Below, in pieces: positions 1 to 7,859 of a stretch of DNA of 36,541 nt. A program made the translations under genes and the position numbers. This DNA comes from Thauera aminoaromatica S2 (GTDB taxonomy: Bacteria; Pseudomonadota; Gammaproteobacteria; Burkholderiales; Rhodocyclaceae). The stretch is taken from assembly GCF_000310185.1 (NCBI RefSeq), contig NZ_AMXD01000024.1, positions 1 to 36,541 of the forward strand, read 5' to 3'. A model generated the notes under the pieces. The model was given only the letters and a program-made list of their open reading frames with translations, did no database searches and was not told the origin of the DNA. Positions within the stretch are counted from its first letter, which is position 1. Every line of letters begins with the position of its first letter.

Positions 1-698
1 CGCCCGCGGCGCGCAGCGGTGGCGGCGCGCCGATCCGCTTCGCCGCGCCGGGCGACGACGAGGCCGGCTACGAGGCGCGCATCTTCGCCACCGGCGAGGT
101 CCCCACCCGCGAGGCCGACTGGCACGACTTCTTCAACGCGCTCGCCTGGTGCGCCTGGCCGCGCACCAAGGCCTGCTGCAACCGCCTCCACCTCGACGAG
201 CTGCGCGCACGCGATGCCGCCGGCCTCGCCGGGCGCGGGCCGCGGCGCGACGCGCTGACCCAGTTCGACGAGTGCGGCATCGTCGTGGTGTCCGCCGACC
301 CGCAGGTCCCCGCCCTGCTCGCCGCGCACGCGTGGGAAGAGGTGTTCTGGAACCGGCGCGAGGCCCTGCAGCACAGCACCCGCTTCCTCGTCTTCGGCCA
401 CGGCACGTGGGACCAGCTGCGCGCGCCCTTCCCCGGCCTGTGCGCCAAGGCCATCCACCGCGTGGTCGATCCGGCCTGGCTCGCACTGCCCGCGGCCGCG
501 GCGCGCGCCGAGACCGATGCCTGGCTCGCTGCCCGCCTCGCCGCCACGATCGGCGACTTCCGCCCGCGCAGCCTCGCCCCGCTGCCACTGCTGGGCATCC
601 CCGGCGTGACGCCGGCCAGCGAGTCCGCCGGCTACTACCGCGACACCCGCCAGTTCCGCCCGCAGCGCATGCCTGCGGGCACCGCCGCCGGCGCCTGA
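1..698 (+). CDS. DUF3025 family protein, 3' part
   Basis: The reading frame is already open at the left edge (codons start at base 3), so the N-terminus lies outside the window; about 231 residues are visible, ending at TGA 696-698. Motifs I associate with DUF3025 are present: DWHDFFNALAWCAWPRTK near the start, then LTQFDECG, a FGHGTWDQL segment and a PLPLLGIPG stretch close to the C-terminus. No membrane segment or signal peptide is visible in this part. DUF3025 proteins are common in Beta- and Gammaproteobacteria and have no established biochemical role. The family call is from motif recognition; function unknown. Confidence 0.85.
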   Translation, partial: PAARSGGGAPIRFAAPGDDEAGYEARIFATGEVPTREADWHDFFNALAWCAWPRTKACCNRLHLDELRARDAAGLAGRGPRRDALTQFDECGIVVVSADPQVPALLAAHAWEEVFWNRREALQHSTRFLVFGHGTWDQLRAPFPGLCAKAIHRVVDPAWLALPAAAARAETDAWLAARLAATIGDFRPRSLAPLPLLGIPGVTPASESAGYYRDTRQFRPQRMPAGTAAGA

Positions 699-730
699 AG
701 TTCCGCCTGGCGGCGCCCACGCACCGCAGC

Positions 731-736
731 TATAAT
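731..736 (+). promoter_or_regulatory. Candidate -10 box upstream of the DNA ligase gene
   Basis: A perfect TATAAT sits in the 198-bp gap between the DUF3025 gene and the ligase gene. No good -35 box is seen at the expected distance. If it is used, the ligase mRNA has a leader of about 150 nt, which contains a perfect 7-bp inverted repeat (ggcttgc at 814-820, gcaagcc at 823-829, 2-nt loop). Nothing else was recognised in this gap. Confidence 0.4.
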
Positions 737-896
737 CCCTTTGTCATTTTCCGGCCTCGCATGCCGACGTGCTCGAGGCGAGCATCGAGGGCACAGGCCG
801 CCGCCCCGCGAGGGGCTTGCCCGCAAGCCTTGTCCGCGTTGGCGCGGCACGGGCGAAGAGGCGCCCACACCCGCGATCGGACTGGAGGGTTCGCCC

Positions 897-1793
897 GTGA
901 GACCGCCCACCCGCATTCCCGCACCGGCCCTGCGCAGGCCGGGCAGGTGCATCCGCAGCCTGATCCTGGCCCTCGCCCTGCTGCCGGCCGGCGCGGTCGC
1001 ACAGACCGCGGAGCCCGCAGACGCGCCCGCAGCCATGCTCGCCCTGCGCTACGACCCCGCGATCGACCCCGCGGGCTGGTGGGTGAGCGAGAAGCTCGAC
1101 GGCGTGCGCGCGTCGTGGGACGGCAGCGTGCTGCGTTTCCGCAGCGGGCGCGCGTTGCCGGCGCCGGCCTGGTTCCTCGCCGCGCTGCCGCCGGTCGCCC
1201 TCGACGGCGAGCTCTGGCTCGGCCGCCGCCGCTTCGACGAGCTCTCCGGCCTGCTGCGCCGCGAGGATCCCGCAGACCCGCTGTGGCGCGAGGTGCGCTA
1301 CATGCTCTTCGAATTGCCCGGCGCCGCCGGCGACTTCGACACCCGGCTGGCGCGTCTGCGCAGCCTGGCCGAGGCCGCCGATGCGCCCTGGGTGCAGGCG
1401 ATCCCGCAGCAGCGCGTACCCGACCGTGCCGCCTTGCAGCGCCTGCTCGGCGAGGTCCTCGCAGGTGGCGGCGAAGGCCTCATGCTGCATCGCGCCGACG
1501 CCCTCTGGCAGCCCGGCCGCAGCGAGGCCCTGCGCAAGCTCACCCCCTGGCTCGACGCCGAGGCGCGCGTCGTGGGCTACCTGCCGGGCAAAGGCAGGCT
1601 GCAGGGCAGGGTGGGCGCGCTGCAGGTCGAGCGCGCGGACGGGCGGCGCTTCCGCATCGGCAGCGGCCTCAGCGACGCGCTGCGCGCCAACCCGCCCGCG
1701 CTCGGCGCCCTCGTCACCTACCGCTACCGCGAGCTCACCCCCGCCGGCCTGCCGCGCTTTCCGCGCTACCTGCGCGAACGCACGCTGCCGTGA
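897..1793 (+). CDS. ligE: Exported ATP-dependent DNA ligase (LigE type)
   Basis: Joins DNA nicks through an enzyme-AMP intermediate, probably in the periplasm. The nucleotidyltransferase motif I is SEKLDGVR with adenylated Lys66; further blocks are LDGELW, YMLFELPG, EGLMLHR and a LRKLTPW segment, followed by a small OB-like C-terminal domain. At 298 aa it is a minimal ligase without an added DNA-binding domain. The GTG start at 897 is chosen because GGAGGG lies 7 bases upstream (884-889) and because it gives a signal peptide: basic N-terminus, SLILALALLPAGAVA, then cleavage near residue 35. An in-frame TTG at 741 would bury this signal. Exported minimal ligases of this kind are known in Neisseria, Haemophilus and relatives and have been linked to extracellular DNA or transformation; that role here is inferred. 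Confidence 0.88.
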   Translation: MRPPTRIPAPALRRPGRCIRSLILALALLPAGAVAQTAEPADAPAAMLALRYDPAIDPAGWWVSEKLDGVRASWDGSVLRFRSGRALPAPAWFLAALPPVALDGELWLGRRRFDELSGLLRREDPADPLWREVRYMLFELPGAAGDFDTRLARLRSLAEAADAPWVQAIPQQRVPDRAALQRLLGEVLAGGGEGLMLHRADALWQPGRSEALRKLTPWLDAEARVVGYLPGKGRLQGRVGALQVERADGRRFRIGSGLSDALRANPPALGALVTYRYRELTPAGLPRFPRYLRERTLP

Positions 1794-1878
1794 AGCGCCG
1801 GCGCCATCCGGGAGCGTCAGCGCGTGCGTGCCCGCCGCAGGGCGCAACGGATCCGCGCCTGCGCCACAGGGCCCCCCG

Positions 1879-1952
1879 ATCGCGACTCGCGTCGCTCCCA
1901 CAAGGCTCGCCGAAGCGCGGCGGTTTTCCGTGGGAACGACGCGAGTCGCGAT
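1879..1952. repeat. REP-like palindromic doublet, locus 1
   Basis: Two 22-bp arms, 1879-1900 and 1931-1952, are inverted copies with one mismatch and enclose a 30-nt loop. The arm core is cgcgactcgcgtcgctccca. A second sequence, gcgcaacggatccgcgcctg at 1842, recurs in diverged form at 1957, exactly 115 bp later, the same period as the array at 30893-31310. The element lies between the convergent ligase and ABC transporter genes, so either transcript would form a long stable hairpin. There is no U-tract, so termination is not certain. Confidence 0.9.
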
Positions 1953-1994
1953 TGCAGCGCACCGGGTCCGCGCCTGCGCTGCGGGAGGCTCCGG

Positions 1995-3926
1995 TCAGCC
2001 CTCCAGCTGCAGCGCCGCCAACCGCGCATACAGCCCGCCCTGGCGGCGCAGGTCGGCCGGGGTGCCGGTCTCGACGATGCGCCCCGCGTCCATCACCACG
2101 ATGCGATCCACCTTCTGCACCGTCGCGAGGCGGTGGGCGATGATCAGCGTGGTGCGGCCCTGCATCGCGGCGGCCAGGCCTTGCTGCACGAGGACCTCGG
2201 CTTCGGCGTCGAGCGCGCTGGTGGCCTCGTCGAGCAGCAGGATGGGCGCGCCCTTGAGGATCGCGCGTGCGATCGCGATACGCTGGCGCTGGCCGCCCGA
2301 GAGCCGCGTGCCGCGCTCGCCGAGGAAAGTGGCGTAGCCCTCGGGCAGGCGGGCGATGAACTCGTCGGCGGCCGCGGCACGCGCGGCGGCGATCACCTCG
2401 GCGTCGCCTGCGTCGGGGCGACCGTAGCGGATGTTGTCGAGCGCGCTCGCGGAGAAGATCACCGGGTCCTGGGGCACGAGGGCGATACGCGCACGCAGGC
2501 TTCGCAGCGGCAGCGCGCGGATGTCCTGGCCGTCGATGCGGATGCAGCCCTCGCCGGCCTCGTAGAAGCGCAGCAGGAGCTGGAACAGGCTGGTCTTGCC
2601 GGCGCCCGAGGGGCCGACCAGCGCGAGCCTTTCGCCCACCGCGATGCGCAGGTCGATGCCGTCGAGCGCCGCTACGGCGGGGCGGGCAGGGTAGCGGAAG
2701 ACGACGTCGGCGAGCTCGATCGCGGGGTGGGTGGCAGGGGCCTTGGTGGGGGAATCGGGTGCGGGGTTCGCGGCGGGCGCCGCGCCCGCAGGGCGCGTGC
2801 TGCGCGGGTTCTCATGCAGGCGCGGCGCCCGTCGCGAACCGCCACCTCCGGCCGCCTCCGCTACGCCCTCCGCCGCCTCTGCATCCCGGATCACCGGCTC
2901 TGCCTGCAGCAGCTCCAGCAGCCGCCCGCTCGCCCCCGCGGCGCGCATCACGTCGCCCCACACCTCGGCAAGCGTGCCGGCGCCGCCCGCGACCAGCGCG
3001 GCGTAGATCACGAAGGCGCCGAGATCGCCCACCGACAGCGCGCCGGCCTGCACCTGGCGCGCGCCGATCCACAGCACGAAGATGATCGTGCCCATCACCG
3101 CGGCGATGATCAGCCCGGTGAGCGCCGCGCGCACCCGGGTGCGCCGCACCGCGGCGGCGAAGCTGGTCTCGGCGCGGGCGGCGAAACGCGCGGCCTCGTT
3201 GTCCTCCTGCCCGAAGGCCTGCACCGTGGGCATGGCCGCGAGGATCTCGCCGGCGAGCGCCGAGGCGTCGGCGATGCGGTCCTGCGCCTCGCGCGAGAGG
3301 CTGCGCACGCGCCGGCCGATCAGCGTGATGGGCAGCGCGAGCAGGGCCATGAGCCCGAAGATGAGCCCGAAGAGCTGCACGCTGGTCACCGCCAGCATCA
3401 ACATGCCGCCGACGAACTGGAAGAGGCTGCGCAGCCCCAGCGAGATCGAGCTGCCCACCACCGTCTGCACCAGCGTCGTGTCGCCGGTGAGCCGCGACAG
3501 CACCTCGCCGGTCTGCAGGGTCTCGAAGTACTGCGGCGACTGGCGCAGCACGCGCGCATACACCGCGCTGCGCAGGTCGGCGGTGACGCGCTCGCCGATC
3601 CACGACACCGTGTAGTAGCGCGCGGCCACCGCCGCCGCCCAGAACACTGCGAGGCCGAACAGCGCGACGAAACGTCCGTCCAGCCCCTGCGCGCCAAACA
3701 GCCCGCCGCCGTCCGCCGCCCCGCCCGTCGCGGCACCGCCGACGGACACGCCGCCGAAGCCCGCGTCGATCAGGTCGCGAAAGGCCAGCGGCACCACCAG
3801 GATGGCCGCCGAGCCCAGGCACAAGAACACGAAGGCGAGCACCACCCGTGCGCAGTAGGGGCGCAGGAAGGGGAGCAGGCCACGCAGGGCGGAGAGCGGG
3901 GCGGGGGAGGCGGTGTCGCTGGGCAT
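1995..3926 (-). CDS. ABC exporter half-transporter (MsbA/LmrA-like, TMD-NBD)
   Basis: A 643-aa inner-membrane exporter subunit with one transmembrane domain (about residues 15-330) fused to one ATPase domain, expected to act as a dimer. The NBD shows Walker A GPSGAGKT near residue 437, the signature [14 protein letters not shown] near 538 and Walker [13 protein letters not shown] near 562, then a switch His in IAHRLATV. Substrate unknown; relatives export lipids, drugs or peptides. Odd feature: about 50 residues between TMD and NBD (roughly 348-400) are Ala/Pro/Gly-rich and of low complexity, unlike the short linker usual in this family. Monocistronic as far as visible; it converges on the ligase gene across a REP-like repeat. 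The 207-bp gap beyond its start holds no gene. Confidence 0.93.
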   Translation of the reverse strand: MPSDTASPAPLSALRGLLPFLRPYCARVVLAFVFLCLGSAAILVVPLAFRDLIDAGFGGVSVGGAATGGAADGGGLFGAQGLDGRFVALFGLAVFWAAAVAARYYTVSWIGERVTADLRSAVYARVLRQSPQYFETLQTGEVLSRLTGDTTLVQTVVGSSISLGLRSLFQFVGGMLMLAVTSVQLFGLIFGLMALLALPITLIGRRVRSLSREAQDRIADASALAGEILAAMPTVQAFGQEDNEAARFAARAETSFAAAVRRTRVRAALTGLIIAAVMGTIIFVLWIGARQVQAGALSVGDLGAFVIYAALVAGGAGTLAEVWGDVMRAAGASGRLLELLQAEPVIRDAEAAEGVAEAAGGGGSRRAPRLHENPRSTRPAGAAPAANPAPDSPTKAPATHPAIELADVVFRYPARPAVAALDGIDLRIAVGERLALVGPSGAGKTSLFQLLLRFYEAGEGCIRIDGQDIRALPLRSLRARIALVPQDPVIFSASALDNIRYGRPDAGDAEVIAAARAAAADEFIARLPEGYATFLGERGTRLSGGQRQRIAIARAILKGAPILLLDEATSALDAEAEVLVQQGLAAAMQGRTTLIIAHRLATVQKVDRIVVMDAGRIVETGTPADLRRQGGLYARLAALQLEG

Positions 3927-4133
3927 GGCGGCATTATTGCGCCACCCGCGCGGACGGGGTGCGAACCAGGCGTCTGGAGCAGGGCGATTGCATGAAGGCG
4001 CTGCAGGCGCTCATCGCCTGCCACGTGGGAGCGGACCATTCCGTTGGAGCGATCGCCCTCGCGCCCGACGCTCCCGCATCGCAGCGGGCTGGGCTATGCT
4101 TGCCCCACCCCGATCGGCCGCCCGGAGCCCCGC

Positions 4134-4742
4134 ATGGACACGCCCGCCACGATCCACGCCTTCTGGTTCGGCCCCGCGGCCGATGCGGACGCAGAGGCCG
4201 CCATCATCGAGCGCCAGTCGGCGCTATGGTGGAGGAAACAGCCCGCGGTCGACGCGGAGATCCGCGCACGCTTCGCCCCGCTGGTGGGCCGCGCCGCGGG
4301 CGGGGAGCTCGACACCTGGCTGGGCGGGCTGCGCGGGCGCCTGGCGCTGGTGCTGCTGACCGACCAGTTCCCGCGCAACATCTGGCGCGGCGAAGCCGCG
4401 GCCTTCGCCTTCGACGTGCTCGCGCTGCGCTGGGCGAAGGAGGCGCTCGCGCGCGGCCTCGACGCCGGGCTGCGCCCGATCGAGCGCGTCTTCCTGTACC
4501 TGCCGCTGGAGCACTCCGAAAACCTCGCCGACCAGCGCGAGGCGGTGCGTCGGTTCGATACGCTCGCCATCGCGGTCGAGCCCGCGCTGCGCACGGCCTT
4601 CGCCGGCTACCTCGACTACGCCCGCCGCCACCTCGAGATCATCGAGCGCTTCGGCCGCTTCCCGCACCGCAACGCCGCGCTCGGGCGCGAGACAAGCCCG
4701 GAGGAGGCCGAATTCCTGCGCCAGCCCGGCTCGCGCTTCTAG
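4134..4742 (+). CDS. DUF924 family protein
   Basis: A 202-aa protein with family hallmarks: FWFG near the N-terminus, LTDQFPRNIWRG in the middle, FLYLPLEHSE, then a helical C-terminus with FGRFPHRN. The ATG at 4134 is preferred to an in-frame ATG at 4044 because GGAG (4124-4127) lies 6 bases upstream, and because homologues as I recall them begin close to the FWFG motif. The fold is predicted all-helical and tetratricopeptide-like. Distribution is wide in Proteobacteria and some eukaryotes; the biochemical role is not established. The next gene follows by 38 bp on the same strand and may be co-transcribed, although TAGAAT at 4740-4745 could act as a separate -10 box. Confidence 0.88.
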   Translation: MDTPATIHAFWFGPAADADAEAAIIERQSALWWRKQPAVDAEIRARFAPLVGRAAGGELDTWLGGLRGRLALVLLTDQFPRNIWRGEAAAFAFDVLALRWAKEALARGLDAGLRPIERVFLYLPLEHSENLADQREAVRRFDTLAIAVEPALRTAFAGYLDYARRHLEIIERFGRFPHRNAALGRETSPEEAEFLRQPGSRF

Positions 4743-4780
4743 AATAGGCCACCCGTTCCATCTCGCCACCCCAGGACGCC

Positions 4781-5485
4781 ATGAAAGCCCACATCCTGCA
4801 GCACGTTCCCTTCGAAGGCCCCGGTCACATCGGCGACTGGCTCGCCGCGCGCGGTGCGGACATCGGCTCGACCCGCTTCTGGGAATCGCCGGTGCTGCCC
4901 GACCCGGCCGCGATCGATCTGCTGGTGGTGATGGGCGGGCCGATGAGCGTCAATGACGAGGCGGAATTGCCCTGGCTGGTCGCCGAGAAGCGCTTCATCG
5001 CGGAAGTGGTCGCGCTCGGCCGGCCGGTGCTCGGCATCTGCCTCGGCGCGCAGCTGATCGCCAGCGCGCACGGCGCCCGCGTCTATCGCAACGCGGACAA
5101 GGAGATCGGCTGGTTCGAGGTCGCCGCCAGCGGAGCGGAACCCGACGCTGCAGACACCGCATCGCGCTTCCCCTTCCCCGCGCGCACCACCGTGCTGCAC
5201 TGGCACGGCGAGACCTTCGATCTGCCCGCGGGCGCGCGCCTGCTCGCGTCGAGCCCGGCGTGCCGCCACCAGGCCTTCCAGCTCGGCGGGCGTACGATCG
5301 GCCTGCAGTTCCACCTCGAGATGACCGCATCCAGCCTGCGCGCGATCGTCGACAACTGCCGCGGCGAGCTGGTGCCGGGACGCTGGATCCAGGACGAGGC
5401 GACGATCCTCGGCCACGCCGACGGGCACTTCGCCGCGACCCACGCGCTGATGGACGGCCTGCTCGACTGGCTCGTACGCGCCTGA
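4781..5485 (+). CDS. Class I glutamine amidotransferase family protein
   Basis: A 234-aa stand-alone GATase1 domain, the type that hydrolyses glutamine or removes a glutamyl group. The nucleophile elbow is GICLGAQ with Cys87; the catalytic His178 and Glu180 are in GLQFHLE. MGGPMSVNDE at 51-60 is typical of the GuaA-like group of small amidotransferases of unknown substrate. There is no synthetase domain, so it is not GMP synthase itself; it could be a gamma-glutamyl hydrolase for a polyamine or similar adduct. AGG at 4773-4775 supports the ATG. It ends 7 bp from the 3' end of the convergent five-gene minus-strand operon. Confidence 0.9.
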   Translation: MKAHILQHVPFEGPGHIGDWLAARGADIGSTRFWESPVLPDPAAIDLLVVMGGPMSVNDEAELPWLVAEKRFIAEVVALGRPVLGICLGAQLIASAHGARVYRNADKEIGWFEVAASGAEPDAADTASRFPFPARTTVLHWHGETFDLPAGARLLASSPACRHQAFQLGGRTIGLQFHLEMTASSLRAIVDNCRGELVPGRWIQDEATILGHADGHFAATHALMDGLLDWLVRA

Positions 5486-5492
5486 GGCAGCT

Positions 5493-6455
5493 TCAGCCGC
5501 CCTCGCGCGGCCGGCCGTGGTACTTCTTCGCGGCCTCGATCCAGGAGGCGGCCTGCGCCGCGTTGATCGGGGCGAGGCTCTTGTGTGCGCGGCGGGCGAC
5601 CTCGGCGTTGTATTTCTCGACGACCTCCACCGCCGCCGCGCCGGCGAGCGTCTCCAGCGAGCGGATGCCGACCGTCCACAGCACGTCGGCCGCGCGCGGC
5701 TCGATCGTGCGCACCGAGAGCAGCTCCGCATGACCCATCCACTCGGCCAGGCGCTGCCGATCCACCCCCACCAGCGCGGCCAGTTCGGCGCTCGACTTGA
5801 GCCGCGACCCGGCCACCAGCAGGTCGGCGATGGTGAAGATCTGCTGGCGGTTGAGCGCGCCGCGCCAGGTCTCGCCGACCCCGACGATGTCTTCCACGCC
5901 CGCCCACGGGCTGAACTCCGGGCTGGCGCTCAGGCCCGCGTCCTCGCGCGGCAGGGGCACGAGGTCGAGCCGGATGCGCGACAGCTTGGACGGATCGATG
6001 TCGTCCTCGGGGCGCACGAAGCGGTACTCGAGGGTGCCCAGCGGCGACACGTCCACCGTCACCTGGGCGTCGATCGCCACCTCGCGCACCGCGAAGCGGC
6101 TCACCGGGTTGGTGGTCTGCGCCAGCTTGTGCTGCAGGGTGTCCAGGGTGTGGGCGACCGCGCTGGCGAAGTCGTCCGGGCTGCGCTTGCGCGCCGCCTC
6201 GACCTCGGCGAGCTGGCGGCGCAGCGCGGCGTTCTCGCTCTCGAGGCGGACGAGCTCCTTGCGCAGCGCCGCGATCACCGCCTCGGTGTTGTCGGCGCCG
6301 CTGCCGTCCTCCGCCACCGGGGTGAAGACGCCCAGCCTGCCCTCCAGATTCACCAGGCTGGACGTGCCGACGGGCTTCAGGTTCATCGTGTCCACGAGCC
6401 GGGGGTCGAGCAGCGAGCCGGCAGCGGTGCGGAGGTCCTTGGGATCGATGGGCAT
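5493..6455 (-). CDS. Coiled-coil protein with helix-hairpin-helix-like C-terminus; last gene of subtilase operon
   Basis: 320 aa, not assigned to a characterised family. Visible parts: an N-terminal segment of about 55 residues; a coiled coil at about 57-92 (ALRKELVRLESENAALRRQL); a beta-rich piece at 120-170 with FAVREVAIDAQVTVDV, which resembles strands in the three upstream paralogues; and a C-terminal half of short helices with PWAGVEDIVGVGETWRGAL followed by TIADLLVAG, the pattern of helix-hairpin-helix/DUF4332-like modules. No signal peptide or membrane segment. ATG at 6455 is chosen because the protein reads sensibly from MPIDPKDL; an upstream extension to 6704 would run through the preceding gene and looks like shadow sequence. 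No clear Shine-Dalgarno site, so translation may depend on the upstream gene 38 bp away. Confidence 0.8.
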   Translation of the reverse strand: MPIDPKDLRTAAGSLLDPRLVDTMNLKPVGTSSLVNLEGRLGVFTPVAEDGSGADNTEAVIAALRKELVRLESENAALRRQLAEVEAARKRSPDDFASAVAHTLDTLQHKLAQTTNPVSRFAVREVAIDAQVTVDVSPLGTLEYRFVRPEDDIDPSKLSRIRLDLVPLPREDAGLSASPEFSPWAGVEDIVGVGETWRGALNRQQIFTIADLLVAGSRLKSSAELAALVGVDRQRLAEWMGHAELLSVRTIEPRAADVLWTVGIRSLETLAGAAAVEVVEKYNAEVARRAHKSLAPINAAQAASWIEAAKKYHGRPREGG

Positions 6456-6493
6456 GGCGGGGCGACGAGTTCGTGAGGGGAAGTGCGGGCGAT

Positions 6494-6886
6494 TCAGGCG
6501 GGTGGCGGCGAGACGTCGGGCATGCCCTGGCGCGGCGCCAGCCGCAGCCGCACCATCAGGCTGCTCGCGGCCTGGTAGCCGTAGAGGCTGACCTGGCGCG
6601 CGTCCACAGGGCGCGACATGAGGCGCGGCGGGACGCTCCCGCTGGCGCGCTCGACCGATGCGGAGAGCGCCACCTCGAGCGTCACCTCGGTGAAGGTGTA
6701 CCACAGCGGCGGCACCCGGGGGGCGTCCTCGTCGCCGCGCTCGATCGCGTCGAGGCGATCGGTGGCGTGGCGGTCGAGCGCCTCCTGCGCCGCGGCGACC
6801 GAGACTACGGTGCGCGCGAGCAGTTCGCCCAGCTCGACGGCCTGCTGGCCGGCCAGTTCGCCGGCACTGACGTTCGCCTTGTCCAT
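6494..6886 (-). CDS. Short paralogue of the subtilase-operon family (130 aa)
   Basis: Uncharacterised, 130 aa. Residues 4-38 (ANVSAGEL, then LGELL and VAAAQEALD) match the N-terminal helical block of the two larger upstream proteins, and WYTFTEVTLEVALSASV at 62-78 matches their following beta block. It lacks their C-terminal domain, ending in a Pro-rich tail. Start at 6886 is chosen over a start at 6928 because GGGAG lies 5 bases upstream. Spacing of 52 bp from the gene before and 38 bp to the gene after, same strand, supports one operon. No signal peptide. I infer it assembles with the larger paralogues; there is no catalytic motif. Confidence 0.8.
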   Translation of the reverse strand: MDKANVSAGELAGQQAVELGELLARTVVSVAAAQEALDRHATDRLDAIERGDEDAPRVPPLWYTFTEVTLEVALSASVERASGSVPPRLMSRPVDARQVSLYGYQAASSLMVRLRLAPRQGMPDVSPPPA

Positions 6887-6938
6887 GCGTTCTCCCGCCG
6901 GCGCGGAGGCGGGCCTTCCCGCCCCCACGCCGGACCGT

Positions 6939-7832
6939 TCAGAAGGTGACGGTGACCGAGTTGCTCACCAGGCCGATGCGCGCGGTGATCACGAAGCTGG
7001 CCGGCGCCGTGTCGGCGTCCTCGTCGAGGAAGTCACGCCTCAGCTCGATCTGGAGCTGCCCCGCGGCATCGGTGACGCCGCTGCCGAGATGCCGCCAGGG
7101 CACGCCGGAGCTCTCGACCGACAGCGCCTTGCCGGCGATCGGCGCGCCATTGCGGCGACTGTACTGCAGCAGCACGCTCATTGTGCGTCCGACCAGATCG
7201 CCGCCATCCATGACGTCGGCGATCTCGCCCTGGATGAGCGCGAGGCGCGGCCCGCGGATCACCTGGTTGGGCTTGGGGATGCCGACGTCGTCGCGCGGCT
7301 CGAGCAGCGCACTGGCGCGGATGCGGCCGAGCGAGACGTCGGTGGACACGTCGGTCGTGGTGGTGCTCGACCCGGATCCGCTCCCGCTGGTGACCATGCC
7401 GGGGCCGAAGAACATCGACACGCCGCTGCCGAAGAGCCCGAAATTCGAGCCCGAGTACGCGCTCGTGGTCTCCGAGGACGCGGCGAACTCGCGCGCGTAG
7501 AACTCGCCCTGCAGGCGCACGCTGGTCCATTGGTAGAACACCGGATCGATGAAGCTGATCAGCGGCAGCGGGCGCACGTGGTTGGTGACATGGTCGAGCG
7601 TGCCGTCGTCGCGGAACACCTGCTCGCGCACCGCGATCACGTTGACCAGCGTGGCGGCCAGCGCCGAGGCCGTCGCCGCGCTCGAGGTGTCGAGCTGCAG
7701 CTGGGTCGCGGCCACGGCCGCGCCGGTGCGTTCGACCAGCGTGCCGAAGGCGATGCCGGCACCGCGCAGTTCGTCGGAGACGTTGGCGTCCTCGGCCAGC
7801 GCTCGGGCAAGGGGAGGAAGTAGATCAGGCAT
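6939..7832 (-). CDS. Subtilase-operon family protein, middle paralogue (297 aa)
   Basis: Uncharacterised. Order of parts: helical block at 16-48 (ANVSDELRG, FGTLV, AAVAATQLQLD); beta block at 91-112 with LISFIDPVFYQWTSVRLQ; NFGLFGSGVSMFF at 130-142; a Ser/Gly/Thr-rich linker at about 149-166; GRIRASALLEPRDDVG at 169-184 and VIRGPRL; then a C-terminal beta domain with GVTDAAGQLQIELRRDF, a pattern found in bacterial Ig-like or carboxypeptidase-regulatory-like domains. All but the linker have counterparts in the same order in the 339-aa neighbour. No signal peptide. A strong AGGAG site lies 8 bases before ATG 7832, and the preceding gene ends 27 bp upstream. The layout (short helical start, then a strand with a P-x-x-x-Q-W motif) recalls DUF2589 proteins, but I am not sure of that link. 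Confidence 0.82.
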   Translation of the reverse strand: MPDLLPPLARALAEDANVSDELRGAGIAFGTLVERTGAAVAATQLQLDTSSAATASALAATLVNVIAVREQVFRDDGTLDHVTNHVRPLPLISFIDPVFYQWTSVRLQGEFYAREFAASSETTSAYSGSNFGLFGSGVSMFFGPGMVTSGSGSGSSTTTTDVSTDVSLGRIRASALLEPRDDVGIPKPNQVIRGPRLALIQGEIADVMDGGDLVGRTMSVLLQYSRRNGAPIAGKALSVESSGVPWRHLGSGVTDAAGQLQIELRRDFLDEDADTAPASFVITARIGLVSNSVTVTF

Positions 7833-7859
7833 GATGGTTTCTCCTGTGGCGGGCGGCGC

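Noticed and set aside
814-829. 7-bp hairpin as a riboswitch before the ligase gene
   Set aside because: Too small and without any known riboswitch pattern; noted only as a possible leader structure.
1824-3995. A 723-codon plus-strand open frame
   Set aside because: Antisense to the ABC exporter, rich in Arg/His/Ala, no recognisable motif.
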